Shown here in pieces: positions 55,791 through 64,000 of a stretch of DNA of 64,000 bases. The stretch comes from Hysterium pulicare CBS 123377 (Eukaryota; Ascomycota; Dothideomycetes; Hysteriales; Hysteriaceae). A program made the position numbers and the translations under genes. Location: positions 124,001-188,000 of the forward strand of contig AJFK01000931.1 in the NCBI GenBank assembly GCA_000467715.1. The letters run 5' to 3'. A model generated the notes under the pieces. It had not been told where the DNA came from and ran no database searches. It saw only the letters and a program-made list of their open reading frames with translations. How positions within the stretch are numbered: the first letter of the stretch is position 1; every line of letters begins with the position of its first letter.

Positions 55791-58190
55791 ATGGCTACTC
55801 CACGGTCACATAATCCAGCTTTGGGCGATCGAACAAATACTGCTTCCCGTCCTCTTTGGCAGCAAGATTGCCGTCTGATTGGGTCGCATTCCACCACGTC
55901 GAACAAGCATCCTGTCGTCGAGCCCGATTTCCCCCAAGGCGCTTTCAGCGGTGAGGGTCTTTGCCTAGATTCTCGTGCCCCTTCGTCAAAGGATGAGGCC
56001 CATCTGGCCATCGACTTGCCGCCGTCTGACCAGGCCTCAACGGACGAGGATGGGCTTGCGGTGGTCAGTCGTGGGGAACAGACACCCAGACCTCGTCCTT
56101 TGCCCTGCAGTTTTGCAGTTCGCTACTCAAACCGACCGAATGGCACACGTCTCACGACTATTGTCGAACAGAGATCATACTCTACCCTTAGTTCTCACCG
56201 ATCATTCCTCTATGCGAACCGTCGCTATCCATTGGTTACGGCCGGAATTGGCCATCTCCCTAGAAGTCCTTCTTACCACCACGATAATGGGGCTCGGCGA
56301 AAAGTAATCCAGAGCGTCGATGAGATCACGTTACACAATATACATGAGGCTACGAGGTATGATGGCGAATCAGCTAGACAGAGGTTTATCACCCCAGCCG
56401 TTGAGCATGAGTTGGATCCTCGGGTCTCTAAGGATCCCATTGACTCTCTAGATGGACCAGGCTCGCAAGCTAGCAGCGAGTACGCAACTGCTTCGTTGCA
56501 AGATTCAGACGCTGAAAGCAACAACGCAAGGCTGAGGGCTGCATTGAGAGAGCTGTTACAGAGTGTTCGAGACACGTCACGGCGCAGCAGGTCTCTATCA
56601 GCGCTGAGAAGTCGATCGAGTCTCAGTAGCTCGGGACAGAAACGGATCGATTTCAAAGAAATTCTGAAGTTGCGAACAGGGGATAACATCGAGAAGAGCC
56701 AATGCAATAAGAGACACGCAATCTGTGCCCCTATTCCTACAAATGTTGATGCTCTCATTACTCCTGTTTCACGTCTTACATCATATAACGGGAAACAGCC
56801 GCGTCCGGAAACAGGCACTACAGAGAACAAACGGACGGCGAGCACTGAAGTATACTCAGCCTGCCTAAATCCCCTAGAAGCGTCACCAAATCATCCTTGC
56901 TTACTACCATTTACTCTCGAGTCTTGTTCGATTCCATCCTCCCCAACGCCGTCACTGTCACTTTTTCCATATCCCCCTAGCTCAATTTCGACATCCACAC
57001 AATCAACTATCCGAAATGCCGCACAAGACTTGGGTCTGTTGGATTTCCAAACACTCTCTAGCCGCAGTAGAGATGATCTTTCAGCACGTTATACTTCTGA
57101 TGGCGTTGGTATCTATCGTTCCAACGCCCCATCTTTACGAGATTACGATCGCGCCCGCGAAGTCAGTATTGCCAGCTCGATAACGACCTCATACTCCGGA
57201 ACAGTAATAGGCGTAGACCTAGACCTTCCAACGCAGCACGCTGAACATCCCCATGAGTCTCCAATAGCAGTTCCTGATAGGAGAGCAACGCCTAGCTACG
57301 TGCAAGCCTCCGCCATTCCAACATATAACATTCCAAGCCAGCTGACAGGAAATAGAAATGCAAAAACCATCACCTCGGCCGCTCTCCCTGCTTTACTGCC
57401 ACTAGCAGTTGCCTCTGGCATTCTTCGCCCAGCGAATTTGCCATCATCTGACTTATCATTCTATTCACCCTCCGGAAACCTCATTCAAACTCAAGAATCA
57501 AGGCCCACGGATTCGACAACTCGCTACTTCTTCTACGAGCCATTGGCGCGTCCAGCGCTGCGCCCAGCCACTACACCACCAACTCCGAGGAGTAGCCTGC
57601 CCACGCACCTCCGTCATCATCACAACTATATGCGCCGCTCGACTACAGCCATCGTTCCGCAAAGCCCTAATACCGAAGCAACTATGACTCGAACTACGAC
57701 TCCAACGGTGAAGGGCTGCGATGGTATCATCAGAACGCGGAGCTTTTACCCCCGAAGCGGTGTGCGTCCAAAATATGACCTCAGGTCCAGACCATCTCAT
57801 CGATGCTGCACGCATATGGATACAAGCATCGGAATAATTATCGCAAAGATGAGAACCAGGCTCAAAGTAGGAGGTCATTCCGGATTAGCCATCACAGGAA
57901 GGGGCAAGGTCAACGCTATCTACAAGAACAAGCTTACGCCCCATAGTAAGAGAAGAGCCTATGCATCCGGTACGCTCCCTGCTTCTACTTCTAGAAGAAG
58001 CGCTGCTGGACCCGGTGAACCCGGGCTTGGGTCAGCACTGGGTTGGTCACTTCGAGTTTGTTTTTGCCAGCCATGGGATGGGGCCGGGAGGAGCCATTGC
58101 TCAAGCAGCGAAGACAGCGACCGCGGATACGGCGACAGCTACGAAAATGTCAGAATTATCGGCGCCAGGGGAGATAGTGAGGTTGGGTGA
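55791..58190 (+). CDS. large Ser/Thr-rich unknown protein
   Basis: Uninterrupted frame of 799 codons from the ATG at 55791; the frame itself opens earlier at a GTG. Such length in a non-repetitive sequence strongly suggests coding. The start is MATPRSHNPALGDRTNTASR. Composition is Ser/Thr/Pro/Arg-rich and mostly disordered. A short helical part sits near residues 245-285 (NNARLRAALRELLQSVRDTS), with RSRSLSALRSRSSLSSSGQK after it. There is no signal peptide and no clear membrane segment, although ALPALLPLAVASGIL is hydrophobic. The 3' end is doubtful: from about 57900 another frame, open to 58392, has equally coding-like composition (GMGPGGAIAQAAKTATADTA). A late intron or a frame change may therefore shift the real C-terminus. 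Family and function not recognised. Confidence 0.6.
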   Translation: MATPRSHNPALGDRTNTASRPLWQQDCRLIGSHSTTSNKHPVVEPDFPQGAFSGEGLCLDSRAPSSKDEAHLAIDLPPSDQASTDEDGLAVVSRGEQTPRPRPLPCSFAVRYSNRPNGTRLTTIVEQRSYSTLSSHRSFLYANRRYPLVTAGIGHLPRSPSYHHDNGARRKVIQSVDEITLHNIHEATRYDGESARQRFITPAVEHELDPRVSKDPIDSLDGPGSQASSEYATASLQDSDAESNNARLRAALRELLQSVRDTSRRSRSLSALRSRSSLSSSGQKRIDFKEILKLRTGDNIEKSQCNKRHAICAPIPTNVDALITPVSRLTSYNGKQPRPETGTTENKRTASTEVYSACLNPLEASPNHPCLLPFTLESCSIPSSPTPSLSLFPYPPSSISTSTQSTIRNAAQDLGLLDFQTLSSRSRDDLSARYTSDGVGIYRSNAPSLRDYDRAREVSIASSITTSYSGTVIGVDLDLPTQHAEHPHESPIAVPDRRATPSYVQASAIPTYNIPSQLTGNRNAKTITSAALPALLPLAVASGILRPANLPSSDLSFYSPSGNLIQTQESRPTDSTTRYFFYEPLARPALRPATTPPTPRSSLPTHLRHHHNYMRRSTTAIVPQSPNTEATMTRTTTPTVKGCDGIIRTRSFYPRSGVRPKYDLRSRPSHRCCTHMDTSIGIIIAKMRTRLKVGGHSGLAITGRGKVNAIYKNKLTPHSKRRAYASGTLPASTSRRSAAGPGEPGLGSALGWSLRVCFCQPWDGAGRSHCSSSEDSDRGYGDSYENVRIIGARGDSEVG

Positions 58191-58635
58191 CGACGTTACG
58201 CAGGCTTCTGCATACACGAATACACGCTGCTGCAGCACACTGCTGGAGCCATTCACCGGAGAGGCCCGGGGCATGGCATTTGTTTTTGAAGGGAACATGC
58301 CGATTGAGAATGGAGTTATTATAAAGTCCATGTACGGCGTCGGACTTGCCTCCCTTAATCGGCCCTATTCCTTCGGATCAAGACTACTCTAATTGGACTG
58401 CAATTATGATCCGAGCAAATGCTGATCTTCTTGCAAATCGACTTCAAGGAGGAATCAGCGAATGATGTAAGAAATGCGCTTATTTTTATACACGCTGCTG
58501 TGTATGCCGTATGCAGAATTCCTATACATAGTTAGGACAAAGAGCTATTTTAGCCTAACAACTTGCTCGTGCCATGGATGCATCCTCTTTCCATAACACT
58601 TCACGCGTGTTACAGGCGACATTCCTAAAAGACAT
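58191..58635. other. convergent 3' region
   Basis: About 445 bp between the large unknown gene (plus) and the DUF1992 gene (minus). The first 200 bp lie within the alternative frame that stops at 58392. The rest is moderately AT-rich and featureless. Confidence 0.4.
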
Positions 58636-60384
58636 CTAGTCGACTTCCTTCCCGCTACTGCCCCACACATCCTTCCAAAGCTGCTTGAAGCCATAGCGTC
58701 GCCCGGGCCTCTCATCCCTCACTCTGACCTTCGCCCCGCTTCCAAACCTCCCAAGCACGCCGTCGCTCGACTGACCCATGCTGAACCCCTCCATCTTGGC
58801 CTTGGGAGCTAAGGCACGGTCTCGTATAGCGGACGCTAGCTGAGGCGCCACATCCGAATAGCAGGCCTTAAGCTCCCGGGCGAGGTTGAAGTAGGGTTTT
58901 TTCGCGAGGTCGGGCGCCTGAAGGTTGTAGGAGCGGGTTAGGTTGTTTAGGTTGGCGATGCTTAGGTTGAGATAGGCTAGTTCCGTTTGCTCCCATGTGG
59001 GATCGCGGAACGGGACGGGTGTGGGACCTTGAGGAGTTGCTGATTCTAGAGTTGACGGCACAGGAGGAGGAGCGATGGGTGCTTCGACGATGATCGCAGC
59101 GCTCCCTTGGTCTTGATGCCGATCCGAAGTCTCAAGAGCGGTTTCTATGATCGTAATCTCTGCCTCTGCTGGTGCCGTTACTGATGCAGGCACTTTGAGC
59201 TCGCCAGACAGAGAGATCTGGGAGACATGGCCTTCGCCATCGACAGCATTAAGCACCTCCTCCTTCTTCCTTGGAGGATTGATGGCCATTTCCGCGGAAG
59301 CATAGGCCTCAGCCTTCCGCATCTGCTCCTGCAGACTTCCCCCCTTGCTAGCGATGACCCTCGCGGCATGCCTCTTCCAATCATTTCTCAGTCTCGCTCG
59401 GAACTTGCTGGCTGTGCTGACGAGCTCTTGCTGCTTTTCGATCCACGGCGGCACGATTTCCTGCTTCTGAATGATCTTGTTCATGAAGTATTCCGTGGTA
59501 TCGAGGAAAGGCGAACTGGCATTGTAGTCGCGCTCAATCTTCTTGCCTCGCAGGGAGATGTTCTTAAATTGACCTCGCGCAATGGCAGCTTCGATACGCT
59601 CGTTGGCAAGTGAGGCAAGCCCCTGGATTGTACCAGGCACCACAGACCGCGCATGAGGAGAGAATCGATCCTTGAGCTCTTTGAAGCGTGCTTCGCGCTC
59701 TTTGTCAGATAAATCCAAATCCTTGAGGCCAGCATAGATGCTAGTCTTATCCCGAGCATTGGCGAGCCGTGTACCTGCCGATGCCTTCGTTCGAGAACGA
59801 CCTGTATCGACGCTCTTAGGCAGAGCCGCGACGTTCGGCATCCTGCCTTTCCCTCCTCCCCCGCCGCGTAGAGGTTTATGAGCATCCGTGAGCATCCTCA
59901 GACTCGCATCATGGATGCTCTCCTCGCCCGTCCAAGCCGAAGCCGAAGCTATGTCTCTCGAGCCCTTCCCCGCATGGGACGGCATCTCGACCTCTGCAAA
60001 CGCGCTTCGGTGTTCATTTCTGAAATTCGCAGACGCGATACGCTCTTCCAGTTGCTGGCGCAATTCGTCGCTGAATCCAGCTTCCGAGACGGACTTGCTC
60101 GCGCCTCGAGGGCTAGACTCCAGAGATTCCTCGCTCATCTCTCTTAATCGCTTGCTCATTGCACCCTCATGGTCATCTTCCACCTTTCCGCCATTATTCC
60201 CCTCCTTCCTGTCCTCATCATTCCTGTCTTGTTGTCCTGGCGCCTGAGCTTGCGGTGCGGAGGCGAATCGTCGAGCCCGAGCCCGTTGCAGAGTTATTAT
60301 CGGAGATGTGGGTGTTTTTATCCGCGCATTGGCTCGCAGGCAGCGAGTGCAGATGTATGGTATCGTCGGCGTGCTCCTGGGCAT
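58636..60384 (-). CDS. mitochondrial DUF1992 protein (DNAJC28-like, no J domain)
   Basis: Single exon, 582 aa from the ATG at 60384; an in-frame ATG at 60486 would add 34 residues. The chosen start gives MPRSTPTIPYICTRCLRANA followed by an Arg-rich, acid-poor stretch (QRARARRFASAP) that fits a mitochondrial presequence. The DnaJ-homologue-subfamily-C-member-28 conserved domain lies near residues 245-315: LANERIEAAIARGQFKNI, LRGKKIERDYNASSPFLDTT, EYFMNKIIQKQEIVPPWIEK. No HPD J-domain signature is present. The C-terminal half has a Pro-rich linker, then TELAYLNLSIANLNNLTRSY and PYFNLARELKACYSDVAPQL, which is the usual C-terminal module of fungal members. Molecular function unknown. Confidence 0.88.
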   Translation of the reverse strand: MPRSTPTIPYICTRCLRANARIKTPTSPIITLQRARARRFASAPQAQAPGQQDRNDEDRKEGNNGGKVEDDHEGAMSKRLREMSEESLESSPRGASKSVSEAGFSDELRQQLEERIASANFRNEHRSAFAEVEMPSHAGKGSRDIASASAWTGEESIHDASLRMLTDAHKPLRGGGGGKGRMPNVAALPKSVDTGRSRTKASAGTRLANARDKTSIYAGLKDLDLSDKEREARFKELKDRFSPHARSVVPGTIQGLASLANERIEAAIARGQFKNISLRGKKIERDYNASSPFLDTTEYFMNKIIQKQEIVPPWIEKQQELVSTASKFRARLRNDWKRHAARVIASKGGSLQEQMRKAEAYASAEMAINPPRKKEEVLNAVDGEGHVSQISLSGELKVPASVTAPAEAEITIIETALETSDRHQDQGSAAIIVEAPIAPPPVPSTLESATPQGPTPVPFRDPTWEQTELAYLNLSIANLNNLTRSYNLQAPDLAKKPYFNLARELKACYSDVAPQLASAIRDRALAPKAKMEGFSMGQSSDGVLGRFGSGAKVRVRDERPGRRYGFKQLWKDVWGSSGKEVD

Positions 60385-61043
60385 GTAGGTCACGAAGGAG
60401 GGGGTTGGGTTATCGGGAGGCAGATGGATGCGTGGTGCGATTGCGTAGAGAAAGTCATGACTGCATGGCGTCACCATTGATAGCATCTCCGGCGGAGCGC
60501 GGAGCCAAGGGGTGGGGCGGACTTGGCATTTGCCCCTTCCGGCAGGCTATTTCTTGGGTCAAATCTGCTAAATCTGTTGGATCCTGACTATCCAAGGGTG
60601 AGCTTAGCGTCACCCTCCCCATCAATCCTACTACCTTTGATATTGACTTGATGTTTCCCATTTACTCTCCAGATCCACTAATTCTTGCAGTTGAAGAAGC
60701 TACCACATACCAACCCAAGATAATCCATACAGGACATGTCCAGAGCACAGGCGAAGTCAACTCAGCTAGGAAACATCGAACTTTTCAATTATTCGCTGAG
60801 AAACGTGTAGAACTACAGCAATGCCTTAATAATACATACATACAACCAAGAGAAGGAGTCCCGCAATCCCAAGACCGCGCGGATCATGCCCTTACCAACC
60901 CAACAAATGTACGAAAGGTCGTCTCTTCATCAGTCGGCCTTTCCCAAACTCGTATGAACAGTAGAAAGTCAATGAGAAGTATCTAAGTAATATCTGCAAA
61001 GGGTACAGGCTAAACGAGCATCACAAAACCCTCTTCCTCCACT
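60385..61043. promoter_or_regulatory. tandem gap: Kgd1 3' side and DUF1992 promoter
   Basis: Both flanking genes are on minus. The part next to 60384 should be the promoter and 5' UTR of the DUF1992 gene. The open plus frame 60648-60986 has no family resemblance. Confidence 0.4.
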
Positions 61044-64000
61044 CTACTCGCCCTTGAGCTTATCCTGTTTTACTGTGAAAGCCATTTCCAAAAGATCCTT
61101 CTCCTCCTTTTGGTGCACCGCCTTTAATCCAGTCGCTACACTGGCGCTAGGGTTTCGTCCCGCGTACATGACGTGTCGACGGTTATGGTGTTCAGTGTGA
61201 TTCAATAGAGTCTCGATTCTGGGTTGCATAAAGCTCCATGCACCCGCATTGAGCGGCTCTTCTTGACACCAGATAATATTCTGTGCGTTCGGGTAGGAAT
61301 CGAGATTTTCCTTGAGCTGTTGCCAGGGGAAGGGGTGCATCTGTTCAACACGGGTAATGGCAACGTCCTTCAGCTCGCGGTTGGCACGCTCCTTGACCAA
61401 CGCTGCATATACTTGTCCAGTGCAAAGAACGACACGTTTGATGTTCTCATGTGATTCGATCTCGCCGGACTCATGGGCTGGGTCGGCTATCAGCCATTGG
61501 AAGTGGGACTCTCCAGTGAATTCTTCAATGGAAGAGCGTGCAATTGGATGGCGGAGGAGATTCTTGCTGAAGAAGATGATGAGGGCTGTGTATGGTAAGC
61601 GTTCGTTCGATATTTTGGCTTGGGATTCACTTACGTTTCCTGAACTGGCGGTTCATCTGTCGCCTCAAAATATGGAACACGTTGGATGGTTTGGTGAGGT
61701 AAGCAATTTGCATGTTACAATCCTGGTGCTGACGGTCGAGTTTCTCCGGAGATGGGAATATCCTTGGGTCCTCGTTACATAGTTGCAAATAACGTTCCAT
61801 TCGGCCAGAAGAATGCTCGGGTCCTTGACCGTCGTAGCCGTGTGGCAAGTTCATGACCAAACCACTCCGTTGCAACCACTTGACTTCACCAGAAGCGATG
61901 AATTGATCGATGATACATTGCGCATTGTTGGCAAAGTCACCAAATTGAGCTTCCCACATGACAAGAGCATTTGGCGAGGATAGTGAGTAGCCATACTCAA
62001 AACCGAGACTATAATCCATCAGTTATGTGAAAGGTTTCATGGAGACTCCGTACTTACACTCCAAATTCGCTGAGCGATGAGTTGGAAATGACAAAGGTAG
62101 CTTGGTCCGAGCTAACGTGCTGTAGAGGAGTATAGACATTTTCGGTATCTTGATCGTGGAGGACAGCATGACGCTGAGAGAAGGTTCCACGTTCAACATC
62201 TTGACCAGATACTCTTACATGATGACCCTCTGTGCAGAGAGTACCGAATGCCAATGCTTCAGCAGTTGACATATCGATATTTTTACCCTCAGTTACAGTC
62301 TTCGTGCGACCGCTGAGAATACGTTTTAGGTTTCTGTGGACTTGGAAGCCTTCCGGAGCGTTGCCAATGACCTCGGCGATATGTTTCAATTGAGATTCTT
62401 CCACTGCTGTGGGAAGATGGGGTAGCACTTCAGTGGCAAGCTCTTTCGGTGATTTGAAGCCGTGCCAAGCAGAGGTCAACCATTCCTTAGCCGATGGTTG
62501 GTAATCCTTGCTTCGAGTGAAGCTTTCATCAAGCATTCCCCAGACCCATGACTTGTGTTCCTCGATGTCTTCTTTAGTGAATGTCTTCTCTTCTAGAAGT
62601 TTTTTGATGTAGGTATCCAGAGCCGGGGGATGTTCCGAAATCCTCTTGTACATTAGGGGCTGAGTGAAGAAAGGTTGGTCGGTCTCGTTGTGACCTTGCT
62701 TTCGATAGCAGACCATATCGATAACTACATCCTTCTTGAACTCCGCACGATAGTCGGCAGCGAGTTGGCAAACAAAGTTGAATGCTTCGACATCGTCACC
62801 GTTCACGTGGAAAATAGGCGCATCGATAGCTTTAGCAATGTCTGAGCAGTAAGGGGTAGATCTTGCAAAACGGGGATCAGTGGTAAAACCAATCTGATTG
62901 TTCACGATGATATGAATAGTACCTCCGGTGTGGTATTTCGGTAATGCGTAGAAGCCCATGGTTTCATAGACAACACCCTGACCAGCGAATGCAGCATCAC
63001 CGTGCAGTAGTACACCCATGGCAGTCTTGGCGTCCTTTTCGTCCTTGTTGTAGTGCAAAATGGCTCGAGTTTTACCCAGTACAACCGGGTCTTCGGCTTC
63101 CAAATGGGACGGGTTCGCCACAAGGGAGAGCTGTACGCGTTTCCCTGATGGTGTAGGGCGTTCGAAATTCATACCCAAGTGATACTTGACATCTCCTGAC
63201 CCTTCGTCTGAGGGGTCTGCGCTACCGGCAAATTCGCTGAATATGGACTCGTTCGGTTTTCGGACGACATTGCTAAGCACATTGAGACGGCCACGATGAG
63301 GCATACCAATAATGATATCTTTCACTCCGTAATCCACACTTCGATCAATCAGTGCTTTCATTCCGGGGATCAAACTCTCTCCACCTTCAAGACCAAAACG
63401 CTTATCGTTTGGATATTTTGTGGCCAAGAAAGCCTCGAAATTCGTACCCCAGATCAGCCGGTCCAGAATTCTGCGCTTCTCATCCACCGAGTATTTGTAT
63501 GGTTGAGGAATTTCTAGTCGCTCACGAAGCCAATCGCATTGCTCTCTGTCCGGAATATGAATGTATTCAACACCATAAGCACCGCAATACAGGCGCTCGC
63601 AAACCGCGATAATTTCTCTCAGCGACATCTTATCACGAGTCTCGGTCTTGAAACGTGGGAGAATGCCAGGGCCGAGGGAGAATTCCTGATCAAGATCCTG
63701 CTCCGAGAAGTTGTAGTGGGAAAGTTCGAGTTCACGTGGTTTGCTGTATCCAAATTGTTCTGCTTCCGTACGAATTCCCAGAGGGTCGATTTTGGCCTTG
63801 TGGTGTCCTCGGGCTTGGTATGCGCGGACGAGCAATTGGACTTTCAAGTGATTCATAGTATCAGAGCCCTGGCCAGGAGTCATTCCCAGTCCGGGTCTGA
63901 TGTCGGGGCCAATGCCACCGTGGGGTGGCATGATTGTAGGCGGAGGTTGAAAGGCTTGGGATACGGGCATGTCGCCAGACTCCATATTGCGGAAGTAGAC
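61044..64000 (-). CDS. KGD1: 2-oxoglutarate dehydrogenase E1 component (partial, N-terminus off window)
   Basis: Thiamine-diphosphate-dependent E1 of the mitochondrial 2-oxoglutarate dehydrogenase complex in the TCA cycle. The frame is open to the right edge, so the presequence and first exon(s) are missing. Exons seen: 64000-62058, 62008-61635 and 61585-61044; both introns are 49 nt. Landmarks: [76 protein letters not shown], the ThDP region [20 protein letters not shown] and [20 protein letters not shown], and then [20 protein letters not shown]. The transketolase-like domain follows ([35 protein letters not shown]), and the C-terminus contains [20 protein letters not shown]. Normal and intact where visible. 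Confidence 0.96.

Noticed and set aside
60159-60587. 142-codon plus frame opposite the DUF1992 gene start
   Set aside because: Antisense shadow of the presequence and disordered N-terminal region.
1-64000. tRNA, 5S rRNA or CRISPR features
   Set aside because: No cloverleaf with matching A and B boxes, no 5S-like sequence and no regularly spaced repeats were found by eye. A covariance-model scan would be decisive.

Overview
The window is nuclear DNA from a filamentous ascomycete (Pezizomycotina). Introns are short (about 46-80 nt) with GTATGT/GTAAGT donors, CTAAC/CTGAC branch sites and CAG/TAG acceptors. The gene set (velvet regulator VosA, cytochrome P450, GH43 glycosidase, RTA1 and DHA2-type membrane proteins, fungal arylamine N-acetyltransferase) is typical of the group. 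The species cannot be named from sequence alone. No complete transposon, virus-like element, rRNA, tRNA or CRISPR was recognised.

Layout. 0.8-2.4 kb (-): PLP aminotransferase of the ACC-synthase-like family. 3.3-5.5 kb (+): ING/PHD protein, Pho23-like. 6.8-9.6 kb (-): Uds1-domain coiled-coil protein. 10.1-11.1 kb (+): arylamine N-acetyltransferase. 11.3-11.7 kb (-): complex I MWFE/NDUFA1 subunit with a 4-nt microexon. 12.4-15.7 kb (+): MYST acetyltransferase Sas3/Mst2 with a PHD finger. 18.1-20.1 kb (-): vosA, followed by a 5.2-kb tract with no recognisable gene. 25.3-30.1 kb (-): P450 and secreted GH43 in tandem. 31.0-31.6 kb (+): ribosomal protein eL6. 34.1-35.5 kb (-): GDP-mannose pyrophosphorylase. 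36.9-37.6 kb (-): 2H phosphoesterase. 40.5-41.8 kb (+): RTA1 protein. 43.1-45.2 kb (+): MFS transporter. 45.5-46.6 kb (-): mitochondrial ribosome recycling factor. 46.7-48.2 kb (-): conserved-looking unknown. 48.8-50.9 kb (+): TFIIH subunit Tfb1. 52.3-52.9 kb (-): small three-exon unknown. 55.8-58.2 kb (+): large Ser/Thr-rich unknown. 58.6-60.4 kb (-): mitochondrial DUF1992 protein. 61.0-64.0 kb (-): 2-oxoglutarate dehydrogenase E1, running off the right edge.

How the genes relate. Most are housekeeping genes: chromatin and transcription (Pho23-like, Sas3, Tfb1), mitochondrial function (NDUFA1, RRF, DUF1992, Kgd1), translation (eL6) and cell-wall precursor supply (GMP). Accessory or ecological genes are interspersed (NAT, aminotransferase, P450, GH43, RTA1, MFS). 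Nothing amounts to a secondary-metabolite cluster because no backbone synthase is present. The most notable structure is in small exons and introns: a 4-nt internal exon in NDUFA1, a 7-nt first coding exon in the GMP gene, three stop-free introns of length 3n (GMP, GH43, RRF), and two unusually long introns (266 and 303 nt) in the adjacent P450 and GH43 genes. Gene models were assembled by eye from splice signals and reading-frame continuity, and exon sums were checked to be multiples of three where exact exons are given.
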